Source: Streptomyces sp. NL15-2K
GTDB lineage: Bacteria; Actinomycetota; Actinomycetes; Streptomycetales; Streptomycetaceae
Length of the DNA stretch: 64,000 nt
Direction of reading: 5' to 3'
NCBI RefSeq assembly: GCF_030551255.1
Contig: NZ_CP130630.1
Span: 2,399,501 to 2,463,500, forward strand
Within the stretch, counting starts at the first letter, position 1; each line of letters begins with the position of its first letter. Both the position numbers and the translations under genes were made by a program. Positions 52,201-61,137 of the stretch are shown here, piece by piece. Under the pieces are notes generated by a model. It was given only the letters and a program-made list of their open reading frames with translations, ran no database searches and had not been told where the DNA came from.

Positions 52201-52250
52201 CCGAAATCCGCGAGCCTCTTCACCCCCTCCGCCCTAGCCTCAGGAGCATG

Positions 52251-53204
52251 ATGAACGCCTCCCTGTTCCGCCCTGCCCGTCGTACGGAGCTGCTCGCCGC
52301 TGGTGCGGCCACGGTCACCGTGGTGCTGTGGGCCTCGGCCTTCGTCTCCATCCGCAGTGCGGGTGCCGCGTACTCGCCGGGTGCGCTGGCGCTCGGGCGG
52401 CTGCTGGCCGGGGCCCTGACGCTGGGGGTGATCTGTCTCGTACGGCGGGAGGGGGCGCCGCCGCGGTCGGCCTGGCGCGGGATCGTGATATCCGGGGCGC
52501 TGTGGTTCGGCTTCTACATGGTGGCCCTCAACTGGGGCGAGCAGCAGGTGGACGCCGGGACGGCGGCCCTGGTGGTGAACATCGGGCCGATCCTGATCGC
52601 CCTGCTGGGCGCGCGGTTGCTCGGGGACGCGATGCCGCCGCGGCTGCTGGCCGGGATGGCGGTGTCGTTCGCGGGTGCGGTGGCGGTCGGGCTGTCGATG
52701 TCGGGCGACGGCGGGTCGTCGGTGCTCGGAGTCGTGCTGTGCCTGATGGCCGCGGTCGGCTACGCGGGCGGTGTCGTGGCGCAGAAGCCGGCCCTCGGCC
52801 GGGCGAGCGTGCTGCAGGTGACGACGTTCGGGTGTCTCGTCGGGGCGGTGTGCTGTCTGCCGTTCGCCGGTCAGCTGGTGTCGGAGGCGGCCGAGGCGCC
52901 TGCTTCGGCCACCCTCAACATGGTCTATCTCGGCGTGTTCCCGACCGCGCTGGCCTTCACGACGTGGGCGTACGCCCTGGCCCGTACGACCGCGAGCCGC
53001 ATGGGCGCGACCACGTACGCCGTTCCCGCACTGGTCGTCCTGATGTCGTGGCTGGCGCTGGGCGAGGTGCCGGGGCTGCTCACGCTGGCCGGCGGAGCGC
53101 TGTGCCTGGCGGGGGTCGCGGTGTCGCGGTCGCGCGCGCCGAAGGCCGCGGCTCCGAAGACGGTTCCGGAGCCGCGGCCCGAGAAGGCCTCCGATTCAGT
53201 GTGA
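52251..53204 (+). CDS. EamA-family (DMT) transporter
   Basis: About 317 residues with ten membrane helices, first helix VTVVLWASAFVSIRSAG, the EamA repeat pattern VDAGTAALVVNIGPILIALLGA and a second half ending in LGEVPGLLTLAGGALCLAG. AGGAG precedes ATG 52251 (adjacent ATG 52248). It ends 9 bases into the convergent MFS gene. Substrate unknown; upstream ArsR-like regulator may control it. Confidence 0.85.
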   Translation: MNASLFRPARRTELLAAGAATVTVVLWASAFVSIRSAGAAYSPGALALGRLLAGALTLGVICLVRREGAPPRSAWRGIVISGALWFGFYMVALNWGEQQVDAGTAALVVNIGPILIALLGARLLGDAMPPRLLAGMAVSFAGAVAVGLSMSGDGGSSVLGVVLCLMAAVGYAGGVVAQKPALGRASVLQVTTFGCLVGAVCCLPFAGQLVSEAAEAPASATLNMVYLGVFPTALAFTTWAYALARTTASRMGATTYAVPALVVLMSWLALGEVPGLLTLAGGALCLAGVAVSRSRAPKAAAPKTVPEPRPEKASDSV

Positions 53205-54518
53205 ACGTGCTCTGCCCGCCAGGACCTTGATGGAGAGCAGGGCGACGAGGGAGAGCACGATGATGTAGCCGGACACGGCCATCGACGTGCCCGCCGCCTC
53301 CAGCAGCAGCACCATCAGGAAGGGCGCGAGTCCGCCGCCGAACACAGCCGCGATCTGATAGCCGAGGGAGGCGCCCGTGTAGCGCATCTCGGGCGTGAAC
53401 AGTTCGGCGAACAGGGCGGCCTGGGGGCCGTACATGATGCTGAGGAAGCAGCTGGCGACGAATGTGCCGACGGCCAGCCACAGCAGCGAGCCGGTGTCGA
53501 TCAGCAGGAACAGCGGTACGGCCCACAGGGCGATGCCGGCCGCGCCGATCGCGTAGATCCGGATGCGGCCGACGCGGTCGGAGAGCGCGGCGGCGGCCGG
53601 GATCAGCACGAGCTGGGTGAGGCTGACGCAGAGCGAGACGGTGAGCACCGCACCGCGCTTCATGTCGAGCTCGCGGGTGGTGTAGTCGAGGACGCCGGTG
53701 ATCAGGATGTAGAAGGTCGCGGTGTTCACGGCGAAGGAGCCGCCGGCCAGGAGCACCGTGCCGAGGTGGCCGCGGAGGATCGTGCGCAGCGGGGAGCTCT
53801 GCTCGGCCTTCTCCTTCTCCGCCAGCGCCTTTTCGGCTTCGCGGAATGCTGGGGTCTCCTCGACGCGCGTGTGGATGTACCAGGCCAGCACGAGGACGAA
53901 CAGGCCGATGAGGAAGGGCACGCGCCAGCCCCAGGCCGCGAAGGCGGTGTCCGTGGTGAAGGCTCCGGCCAGCAGGAAGACCGAGTTGGCCGTCACCACG
54001 CCGATGGGGACGCCGAGCTGGACGACGCTGCCGTAGACACCGCGCTTGCCCTCGGGGGCGTACTCGGTGGCCAGCAGCATCGCGCCGCCCCACTGCGCGC
54101 CGACCGCGATGCCTTGTACGACGCGCAGGACGACCAGCAGGACCGGGGCGGCGACGCCGATGGTGGCGTACGTCGGGAGCAGGCCGATGCCGGTGGTGGC
54201 CACGCCCATGAGGGTGAGCGCGAGGACCAGCATCGGCTTGCGGCCGCGCTTGTCGCCGAGGTGGCCGGCGACGATGCCGCCGAGCGGGCGGGCGAGGAAG
54301 CCGACGGCGAAGGTGGCGAAGGAGGCGAGGACGCCGGCGGTGGGGTTGCCCGCCGGGAAGTACAGGTCACCCAGGACGAGGGCGGCGGCGATGCCGAAGA
54401 CGAAGTAGTCGTACCACTCGACGGCCGAGGCGAGGGCCGCCGCGGTGGCTACGCGGCGACGGTTGGCCTTGGGGAGGGCCGTGGTGGGGATGGGCTGAGC
54501 GGGTGGGGCTGTGTCCAT
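53196..54518 (-). CDS. MHS-family MFS metabolite:H+ symporter
   Basis: About 440 residues, 12 membrane helices, with the MHS N-terminus ASAVEWYDYFVFG, GHLGDKRGRKPML (motif A) and a long cytosolic loop between helices 6 and 7. Relatives carry shikimate, alpha-ketoglutarate, proline or dicarboxylates. ATG 54518 is chosen because the upstream in-frame region is not hydrophobic. A palindrome at 54561 lies 43 bases upstream. Confidence 0.87.
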   Translation of the reverse strand: MDTAPPAQPIPTTALPKANRRRVATAAALASAVEWYDYFVFGIAAALVLGDLYFPAGNPTAGVLASFATFAVGFLARPLGGIVAGHLGDKRGRKPMLVLALTLMGVATTGIGLLPTYATIGVAAPVLLVVLRVVQGIAVGAQWGGAMLLATEYAPEGKRGVYGSVVQLGVPIGVVTANSVFLLAGAFTTDTAFAAWGWRVPFLIGLFVLVLAWYIHTRVEETPAFREAEKALAEKEKAEQSSPLRTILRGHLGTVLLAGGSFAVNTATFYILITGVLDYTTRELDMKRGAVLTVSLCVSLTQLVLIPAAAALSDRVGRIRIYAIGAAGIALWAVPLFLLIDTGSLLWLAVGTFVASCFLSIMYGPQAALFAELFTPEMRYTGASLGYQIAAVFGGGLAPFLMVLLLEAAGTSMAVSGYIIVLSLVALLSIKVLAGRARSH

Positions 54519-54560
54519 GCGTGCACACTCCGGTGGGTGCGGTGGGGACGTTGCCGGGAA

Positions 54561-54580
54561 CATACTGACCGGACGGTATG
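54561..54580. promoter_or_regulatory. Candidate TetR operator upstream of the MHS transporter
   Basis: CATACTGACCGGACGGTATG, an imperfect palindrome, close to the ATACCGACCGGTCGGCAT site at 20681. A TetR repressor probably binds here; which one is unknown. Confidence 0.5.
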
Positions 54581-54669
54581 GGGTCAACGGGTGTGCCGGG
54601 AGGTTGTACGAAGCACCGGACGGGCCCGCCACGACAGCCGAGCGGTCAGAAGTGCGGCTAGAAGAGCGG

Positions 54670-55764
54670 TCAGAAGTGCGGCTGGAAGACCACCAGGGCC
54701 CTGCCGCCCTTCCCCGCCACCATGTTCTCGAACGCCGCCGGGATGCCCTCCAGCGCGATCCGTTCCGTCACCAGCGCACCCAGGTCCAGGCGGCCCGCCC
54801 GGACGTGCTCGGCCAGTACCGGCAGGTCCCGCGCCGGGTCGGAGTTGCCGTAGACGCAGCCGGAGAGAGTCCTGCCCCAGTGGAAGATCTCCAGGGCGTT
54901 GAAGGTGACCTTCTGGTCCTTGCCGCCGATGCCGACGACGGTCGTGCGGCCGCCGCGGCGCGTGGAGTCCCAGGCCGTGCGGATCGTGGCCGCACGGCCC
55001 ACGCACTCGACGGCCACGTCGACGCCCTGCCTGCCGGTGAGGGCACGGATCTCGCGGGCGGTGTCGTCGGAGGCCACCACGTAGTCGGTGGCGCCCGCGC
55101 CGCGCGCCAGTTCCTCCTTCTCCGGGGAGACATCGACCGCGACGATCCGGGACGCGCCCGCGATGCGGGCCGCCTGGAGTGCGGCGAGGCCCACTCCCCC
55201 GACGCCGTACACCGCGACCGTCTCGCCGGAGCGGACCCGCGCCGCGTGGTGGACGGCGCCGTATCCGGTGAGGACGGCGCAGCCGAGGAGGGCCGCGTCG
55301 GTCAGCGGGACGCCGTCGGGGACCGGCAGGACGCAGCCCGCCGACACGACGGTCTCCTCGGCGAACGCGGCCACGTTCAGGCCGGGGTGGAGGTCGGTGC
55401 CGTCCGACCGGCGGTGTGCGTAGACGTCGGCGGCGCCGTTCAGCGCGTTGGCGCACAGCCAGACCTCGCCGAGCGAGCAGGGGTGGCAGCCGCCGCAGGA
55501 CGGGGCCCAGTTGAGGACGACTCCGTCGCCGGGGCGGACGTGGGTCACCTCGTCGCCGACGGCGACGACCGTGCCCGCGCCCTCGTGGCCGAGGACGGCC
55601 GGAACGGGGACGCGCATGGTGCCGTCGGACAGGGAGAGGTCGGAGTGGCAGACGCCGGCCGCGGCGAGCCGGACACGGACCTGGCCGGGGCCGGGGTCGG
55701 GAAGCTCGATCTCGGCGATCTCCAAGGGAGCGCCGACAGCGGGAAGGACGGCGGCACGCACCAC
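54670..55764 (-). CDS. Zinc-dependent alcohol dehydrogenase
   Basis: About 364 residues, MDR superfamily: GVCHSD, GHEGAGTVV, the structural zinc cysteines in CGGCHPCSLGEVWLC, and the cofactor motif GVGGVG. Resembles class III-type and aryl alcohol dehydrogenases. GTG 55764 with GAGGAG 5 bases upstream, 10 bases after the aldehyde dehydrogenase stop; same operon. The pair converts an alcohol through an aldehyde to an acid. Confidence 0.88.
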   Translation of the reverse strand: MVRAAVLPAVGAPLEIAEIELPDPGPGQVRVRLAAAGVCHSDLSLSDGTMRVPVPAVLGHEGAGTVVAVGDEVTHVRPGDGVVLNWAPSCGGCHPCSLGEVWLCANALNGAADVYAHRRSDGTDLHPGLNVAAFAEETVVSAGCVLPVPDGVPLTDAALLGCAVLTGYGAVHHAARVRSGETVAVYGVGGVGLAALQAARIAGASRIVAVDVSPEKEELARGAGATDYVVASDDTAREIRALTGRQGVDVAVECVGRAATIRTAWDSTRRGGRTTVVGIGGKDQKVTFNALEIFHWGRTLSGCVYGNSDPARDLPVLAEHVRAGRLDLGALVTERIALEGIPAAFENMVAGKGGRALVVFQPHF

Positions 55765-55774
55765 GTCGGGCTCC

Positions 55775-57163
55775 TCAGAACTGCAGGGACTTGGTCTGGA
55801 GGTACTCGGCGAGTCCGTGCGTGCCGAGTTCACGGCCGACGCCCGACTGCTTGTAACCGCCGAAGGGAGCGAGGGGGTTGAAGCGGCCGCCGTTGATGTC
55901 GACCTGCCCGGTGTCCATACGGCGGGCGAAGGCCACCGCCTCCTCCTCGTCGCCGGCCCAGACGGCGCCCGCGAGGCCGTAGACCGTGCCGTTGGCGATG
56001 CGCAGGGCGTCCTCCTCGTCCTCGTAGCTCAGGATCGTCAGAACCGGGCCGAAGATCTCCTCCTGCGCGATGGTCATGTCGGGGGTCACGTCGGCGAAGA
56101 CCGTGGGACTGACGAAGTAGCCCCGTTCGCGCGGGGATTCGGGGCCGCCCGCGACCAGCCGCGCCCCTTCCGCCACGCCCTTCTCTATGTAACTCCGCAC
56201 CCGCGCCCGCTGCTTGGCGCTGACCACCGGGCCGATGCGGTCGCCGTACTTGGCGACCGCCGTCGCGGCGATGCCGACCGCCTCCTCGTACTGCTCCCGG
56301 TGCACCAGCATCCGTGTCCAGGCGCTGCATGTCTGGCCGGAGTTGGACATGACGTTGGCGACGCCGACGTTGACCGCCTTGGCGAGGTCGGCGCTGGGCA
56401 GGATGACGTTGGCGGACTTGCCGCCCAGTTCCAGGGCGACCTTCTTCACGGCCGCGCCCGCCGTCGCGCCGATCTGCCGGCCGACGGCCGTCGAGCCGGT
56501 GAAGGAGACCAGGTCGACGTCCAGGTGCTCGGCGAGGGCCTGGCCCGCGACCGGGCCGAGCCCGGTGACCAGGTTGAAGACGCCGGCGGGGACGCCGGCC
56601 TCGTGGGCCGCCTCGGCGAAGAGCTGGGCGACCAGCGGTGTGTCCTCGGCGGGCTTCAGCACCACCGTGCAGCCCGCCGCCAGCGCCGGGGCGACCTTGG
56701 CGACGATCTGGTGGAGGGGGTAGTTCCAGGGCGTGATCGCGCCGACCACGCCGATGGGTTCGTGGTGGACGGTCGAGTTGCCGACCTTCTCCTCGAAGGC
56801 GTACGTCGCCGCCAGCTCGGCGTAGGACCCGGCGACGGTGATCGGCAGCGCCGCGTGGACGGCCTGCGCGAGCTTCGCCGGCGCGCCGAGTTCGGCGGTG
56901 ACCGTCTCGGCGATCTCGTCCTGGCGGGCGGCGAGGGCGTCCCGGAGGGCGGCCAGGCGCGCGGCCCGCTGGGCGGGGGCGGTCGCGGCCCAGGCCGGGA
57001 GGGCGGCGCGGGCGGCCCGTACGGCGGCGTCGACGTCCTCGGCGGTGCCGGCCGGGACCCGGCCGATGACCTGCTCGTCGACCGGGTTCACGACCTCGAT
57101 GGTGTCCGGGCCGGTGGCGGGGCGCCACGCGCCGTCGAGGTAGATGCCGTCGTGTGCCTTCAT
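55775..57163 (-). CDS. Aldehyde dehydrogenase
   Basis: About 462 residues of the NAD(P)-dependent aldehyde dehydrogenase superfamily: [31 protein letters not shown] containing the catalytic Glu, and the Cys nucleophile in [14 protein letters not shown] 57163 has GGAGG upstream. First gene of the operon, with a TetR-type palindrome at 57205 just before it. Confidence 0.9.
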   Translation of the reverse strand: MKAHDGIYLDGAWRPATGPDTIEVVNPVDEQVIGRVPAGTAEDVDAAVRAARAALPAWAATAPAQRAARLAALRDALAARQDEIAETVTAELGAPAKLAQAVHAALPITVAGSYAELAATYAFEEKVGNSTVHHEPIGVVGAITPWNYPLHQIVAKVAPALAAGCTVVLKPAEDTPLVAQLFAEAAHEAGVPAGVFNLVTGLGPVAGQALAEHLDVDLVSFTGSTAVGRQIGATAGAAVKKVALELGGKSANVILPSADLAKAVNVGVANVMSNSGQTCSAWTRMLVHREQYEEAVGIAATAVAKYGDRIGPVVSAKQRARVRSYIEKGVAEGARLVAGGPESPRERGYFVSPTVFADVTPDMTIAQEEIFGPVLTILSYEDEEDALRIANGTVYGLAGAVWAGDEEEAVAFARRMDTGQVDINGGRFNPLAPFGGYKQSGVGRELGTHGLAEYLQTKSLQF

Positions 57164-57204
57164 CGTGCTTCCTCCCGAGCGGGGCCGTTCGTCGTCCGAC
57201 ACCC

Positions 57205-57223
57205 AAACTAGCGATGTTAGTTT
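57205..57223. promoter_or_regulatory. Candidate TetR operator before the aldehyde dehydrogenase operon
   Basis: AAACTAGCGATGTTAGTTT, palindromic and matching AAATTAGCACTGCTAGTTT at 50629 at 15 of 19 positions. About 42 bases upstream of ATG 57163. Confidence 0.65.
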
Positions 57224-57283
57224 TCGGGCACCAGACATGCCGGACCATGAGACCGGACCATGAGATCAGAAGTCGACCGGGCG

Positions 57284-57319
57284 GTGGCGGTGGCGGTGGC
57301 GGTGGCGGTGGCGGTGGCG
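57284..57319. repeat. GGTGGC hexamer run
   Basis: About six perfect GGTGGC units between the ABC ATPase stop and the aldehyde dehydrogenase promoter. Similar hexamer runs code for Thr/Ala in the MHYT protein and for Gly in the sortase linker. Confidence 0.85.
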
Positions 57320-57328
57320 GTACATGCT

Positions 57329-58666
57329 TCACCCCTCCAGGTCGGGAAGTCTCGCGGGGGAAGGGCAGATCCGTTCGCCGTGCTGGTCGAAGACGAACAG
57401 GTGGGCGATGTCGACGAGAAGAGGGACTTGCAGGCCCCGGCGCAGCTCGATGTCGGGGGTGGTGCGGACGACGAGGTCGCCGGGGAGGCGGCTGTCGGCC
57501 CGCGCGGGCTCGGGTTCGGCGTCCGCCGGTTCGTCCAGCACCACCACCGGGCCGGCTCGCAGGGCCCCCGCCCGCCCCCGGAAGCGTTCCAGGACCGTGC
57601 CCTCGCGGCGGCGGCGCCTGGCGGCGCGGGCGCCCGGGTGCGGGGCCTCCAGTTCCGGTACGACGGCGGGGCTGGAGCCGGTGTTGAAGTGCACGAGGAC
57701 CTCGTGGCCCTGGAACTCCACGTGCTCCACCAGACCGCTGATCGGCACCTCGCCGGGGCGGGCGGCGGCCGGTTTGGCGATGCGTACGGCCTCCGAACGC
57801 AGGCCCACGATGACCTCACGGCCCTGCTGGACGCGGAGCAGCTGGTGGTCGAGGGAGAGAGGTTCCGGCAGGCGCAGATACTGCTTGCCGAGGCTGATCG
57901 TCATCGCGCCGTCGAGCGGGGCGCGGACCAGGCCGCGCAGGAGGTTGATGCGCGGGGTGCCGATGAAGGCGGCGACGAAGACGTTGCGGGGCAGCGCGTA
58001 CACCGAGCGTGGGGTGTCCACCTGCTGGAGCACACCGCCGCGCAGGACGGCGACCCGGTCGCCGAGGGACATGGCCTCGGCCTGGTCGTGCGTGACGTAC
58101 ACCGTGGTGACGCCCAGCTCCCGGGTGAGGTTGGCTATTTCGGCCCGCAGGTGGTTACGGAGCTTGGCGTCGAGGTTGGACAGCGGCTCGTCCATCAGGA
58201 AGGCGGAGGGGTGGCGGGCTATCGCCCGGCCCATGGCGACGCGCTGGCGTTCGCCGCCGGAGAGCTGGGCGGGCCGGCGGTCGAGAAGGTCCTCGATGCC
58301 CAGCATGCGGGCGGTGGCGTCCACGCGGGGGCCCGGGTCCTCGCCGGGGGCCTCGATGCGCAGCGGGAAGCCGATGTTGCCGCGGCTCGTCATGTTCGGG
58401 TAGAGGGCGAAGTTCTGGAACACCATCGCCATGTCACGGTCGGACGGCAGCAGGTCGTTGGCGTATTCGCCGTCGAGCAGCAGCTGCCCCTCGGTGATCT
58501 CCTCCAGGCCGGCGATCATTCTGAGGACGGTGGACTTGCCGCAGCCGGAGGGTCCGAGCAGGACGAGGAACTCGCCGGGCGTGATGTCCAGCGAGAGCCG
58601 GTCCACCACGCGGACGCCCTTGCTGTAGGCCTTGCTGACTTGGTGCAGGGAGATGGCGCGTGTCAT
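57329..58666 (-). CDS. MsiK/UgpC-like sugar ABC transporter ATPase, orphan
   Basis: A 445-residue ABC ATPase with Walker A GPSGCGKST, Q-loop QNFALYPNM, signature LSGGERQR, Walker B FLMDEP and the switch His, followed by a C-terminal TOBE/regulatory domain. This is the type that energises many sugar importers. No permease or binding protein is nearby, so it may serve distant transporters. The C-terminal part is longer than usual with a low-complexity Arg/Ala/Pro stretch (about residues 345-395). Confidence 0.87.
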   Translation of the reverse strand: MTRAISLHQVSKAYSKGVRVVDRLSLDITPGEFLVLLGPSGCGKSTVLRMIAGLEEITEGQLLLDGEYANDLLPSDRDMAMVFQNFALYPNMTSRGNIGFPLRIEAPGEDPGPRVDATARMLGIEDLLDRRPAQLSGGERQRVAMGRAIARHPSAFLMDEPLSNLDAKLRNHLRAEIANLTRELGVTTVYVTHDQAEAMSLGDRVAVLRGGVLQQVDTPRSVYALPRNVFVAAFIGTPRINLLRGLVRAPLDGAMTISLGKQYLRLPEPLSLDHQLLRVQQGREVIVGLRSEAVRIAKPAAARPGEVPISGLVEHVEFQGHEVLVHFNTGSSPAVVPELEAPHPGARAARRRRREGTVLERFRGRAGALRAGPVVVLDEPADAEPEPARADSRLPGDLVVRTTPDIELRRGLQVPLLVDIAHLFVFDQHGERICPSPARLPDLEG

Positions 58667-58838
58667 GACGGTGCCCCCGGGGGCTCACTTGGGCGCTGGT
58701 GCTCCGCGGTCGAATGTCCCGTGCGAGTCGTACGAGACCTGTGGGTCACGGAAATTAACGGACTGTGCGCGCCCGGGGGAAGAGACGGGGCGGGATCGGA
58801 CGCCTCGGTCCAGTCGGTGAGAAAGCGGATGATCTGAT
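58667..58838. other. Intergenic gap between the ABC ATPase start and the sortase stop
   Basis: 172 bases. It must hold the ATPase promoter; I see nothing else certain in it. Confidence 0.4.
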
Positions 58839-60470
58839 TCAGCGGGCAGTGCGGGCCGGTTCGCGGACCTTGGTGAGGTGGGCGAAGACGACGACGTTGC
58901 CCGAGTAGCCGGTCCTACGGTTGTAGGTTCCGCCGCAGGTGATCAGGCGCAGCTCGGGTCGGCCACGGGGACCGTACACCTCCCGGTCCGGGAAGTGCGC
59001 CTTCTCGTACTTCTTGATGGCGTCGACGGTATACACGGCGATCCGCCCATCGGCCCGCCGCACCTCGACCGACCGGCCGCGCTTCAACTCGGTGAGGCCG
59101 GCGAAGACGGCGGGGCCGGTGTCCGTGTCCAGGTGCCCTACGGCGACGGCGGTCCCCTGGTCACCGGGCGACGGCCCCTCCCCGTACCAGCCCACCAGGT
59201 TCGGCTTCCCCTCCGGAGGCGTGGCGAGCCGCCGCTCACGGTCGAGCCGCAGGGGCATGACCGGGGCGTCGACGTCCAGGTAGGGGATGACGAGCCGGGT
59301 GGCGCGGGAGCGGGGCAGGATGCGCAGCGGGGGGCGGCTCGGGGGACGACGGGTGGATTTGGGGGGCTGTGCGGGTCGGTGGGGTTGTGGTGGGCGGGTG
59401 TGGGTGCGGGGGGTGGTGGTTCGAGGGTTGGTGGCTCCGGGGTTGGTGGCTCGGGGGTTGGCGGCTCGGGGGTTGGCGGCTCGGGGATTGGCGGCTCGGG
59501 GATTGGCGGCTCGGGGATTGGCGGCTCGGGGACTGGCGGTTCGAGGATTGGCGGTTCGAGGGGTGGGCGGCTGCGGATTTGCCCTGCTCCCGGCTGCTCC
59601 GGGCCTCGGTGGGGCATGCCGGGCGCCGCCGCCGGCGCTGGCGCGGGGGGCGGGCTGGGCGCGGCGCGCGTCGGCGCGGGGATTGCTTGGCTGGGTGCCG
59701 CCCGCGTCGGCGCGGGGATTGCTTGGCTGGGTGCCGCCCGCGTGGGCGCGAGGGCCGGGTCGAGCGCCGCCCGTACCGGCACCGGTTCCAGGCCGCGCAC
59801 CGCCCGCACCGGCAACGGGCCGGACATCACCCGCCACAGCACCGGATCCAGGCCGCCCATGGGCCGCCCCGCCGCCTCCTCGGGCCCCTGCTGGGTCACG
59901 CCGGGCGCTGTCGACACCGGCACCGGACCCAGGCCGCGCACCACCCTCACCAGCACCGGGCCGAACATCACCCGCCACACCACCGGCCCCAGGCCGCACC
60001 TGCCCCACCCCACCAGCACCCGCACGAGGCCCCGCCGGATCACGCCGGACACCGTCCGAACCGCCACCGCCACCGCCACCGCCACCGCCACCGGCACCGG
60101 CACCGGCACCGGCACCGGACCCAGGCCGCGCACCGCCCGCACCGGCAACGGGCCGGGCATCGCCCGCAGCGGCGTGATTTCTGGGAGGCGCCTGTTCTGT
60201 TCCGAGCCCGCTGACCCCGCGCCCGTCGGGCGGCGCACCCTGCGCGCCGGTGCCGCTCGCCGGTCGTTGCCGTGGTGCGCCTCGTGCGTCGACGCGGGGG
60301 TCCGACCCCCCGGAGGGGCCCGGCTGAGCGGTCGTGGCCGCTCCGCCGGGCTCCTCGTCCTGGGAGCACCAGACGCCGCCCGCCACCAGGGATGCGGTCA
60401 GTACGGCGGTTCTCGCCAGGCGGTAGGCGCGCGTCCGGTACCAGGGCCTGCGGCGTCTACGCCGCGCCAT
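58839..60470 (-). CDS. Class F sortase with a ~300-residue low-complexity linker
   Basis: About 543 residues. An N-terminal basic region and one membrane anchor (about 12-33) are followed by a long disordered Pro/Ala/Gly/Arg linker made of short repeats (poly-Gly, DARPVAGAGGARPG, NPRAA units coded by 15-bp repeats at 59425-59570). The C-terminal sortase barrel (about residues 390-540) has the catalytic His446 in VGHLDT and Cys512 in LITCGG, with Arg nearby (NRRTGYSG). Typical class F sortases are about 200-250 residues, so the linker is exceptional. ATG 60470 overlaps the upstream surface-protein gene by 14 bases, so they are coupled. Confidence 0.88.
   Translation of the reverse strand: MARRRRRRPWYRTRAYRLARTAVLTASLVAGGVWCSQDEEPGGAATTAQPGPSGGSDPRVDARGAPRQRPASGTGAQGAPPDGRGVSGLGTEQAPPRNHAAAGDARPVAGAGGARPGSGAGAGAGAGGGGGGGGGGGSDGVRRDPAGPRAGAGGVGQVRPGAGGVAGDVRPGAGEGGARPGSGAGVDSARRDPAGARGGGGAAHGRPGSGAVAGDVRPVAGAGGARPGTGAGTGGARPGPRAHAGGTQPSNPRADAGGTQPSNPRADARRAQPAPRASAGGGARHAPPRPGAAGSRANPQPPTPRTANPRTASPRAANPRAANPRAANPRAANPRAANPRATNPGATNPRTTTPRTHTRPPQPHRPAQPPKSTRRPPSRPPLRILPRSRATRLVIPYLDVDAPVMPLRLDRERRLATPPEGKPNLVGWYGEGPSPGDQGTAVAVGHLDTDTGPAVFAGLTELKRGRSVEVRRADGRIAVYTVDAIKKYEKAHFPDREVYGPRGRPELRLITCGGTYNRRTGYSGNVVVFAHLTKVREPARTAR
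59425..59570. repeat. 15-bp repeat array in the sortase linker
   Basis: GGGATTGGCGGCTCG and variants repeat about nine times with period 15, coding NPRAA. Expansion or contraction keeps frame, so linker length could vary between strains. Confidence 0.85.
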
Positions 60471-61035
60471 TGATGCGACGCCGCCGGAACCACACCGCCC
60501 CGCCGACCGCGGCCACCCCCACCGCCGCCGCGCCGGCGACCGGCGTGTAGGCCTCGGCCCGGGCGAGACCGCCGCCACCGGCGGCCGGACCGCCGTTGGG
60601 GCCGAGGACGCCCGCCACCCGGTCCGAGCAGTCCACATTGAACAGCTTGGTCTTGCGCGGGACCGCCGGCTGGTCGACGACCGTCCAGTTCAGCCTGTAC
60701 CGGCCGACGGGCAGCATCAGATTGCCCGAGACGCCCGCTCCATTGGCGAGCGTGACGACGCCGGAGAGCGTGGCGTTGGCGGGGGCCTGCGCGGTCTGCG
60801 GCTCGATGGTCCAGTTGATGCCCTCAGCGACGTCGAAGTTGAAGGCGTCGAGGTAGAACTTGCAGATCTTGGGCTCGTTGAGCCGGGCGGCGGAGGCGGT
60901 ACCCGCCATGTGGACGTTGACGTCTCCGTTGTGCCCGGGTTGGGCGACGGCGTTCGGCGCGCTGAGGAACAGGGCTCCGCCGACGGTGAGCGCCGTCAGT
61001 AGGGCGGCTCTGCGCGGACGGGACGAGGTCGGCAT
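60457..61035 (-). CDS. Surface protein with signal peptide and C-terminal anchor; likely sortase partner
   Basis: A 192-residue exported protein. Signal peptide (residues 8-32, ending AVA), a compact beta domain with two Cys (ICKFY, NVDCSD), a Gly-rich spacer, then a hydrophobic segment (VAGAAAVGVAAVGGAVWF) and a terminal RRRRINGAA tail. That tail architecture is a sortase sorting signal, but instead of LPXTG the junction reads YTPVAG. Overlaps the sortase start, so translation is coupled. Surface function unknown. Confidence 0.8.
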   Translation of the reverse strand: MPTSSRPRRAALLTALTVGGALFLSAPNAVAQPGHNGDVNVHMAGTASAARLNEPKICKFYLDAFNFDVAEGINWTIEPQTAQAPANATLSGVVTLANGAGVSGNLMLPVGRYRLNWTVVDQPAVPRKTKLFNVDCSDRVAGVLGPNGGPAAGGGGLARAEAYTPVAGAAAVGVAAVGGAVWFRRRRINGAA

Positions 61036-61137
61036 ACGGGACCCTCCGAATCAGATGCTTTTCATACGAATCTCACTGCTATCTGACTCAATGTCACATT
61101 TGCCCCGCAGACAGTGGGAGCAGCGCCCTACGAACCG

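Noticed and set aside
58878..60473. 531-codon open frame on the plus strand opposite the sortase gene
   Set aside because: Open only because of the GC-rich repeats; no ribosome site or domain, and it covers the true sortase on the other strand.
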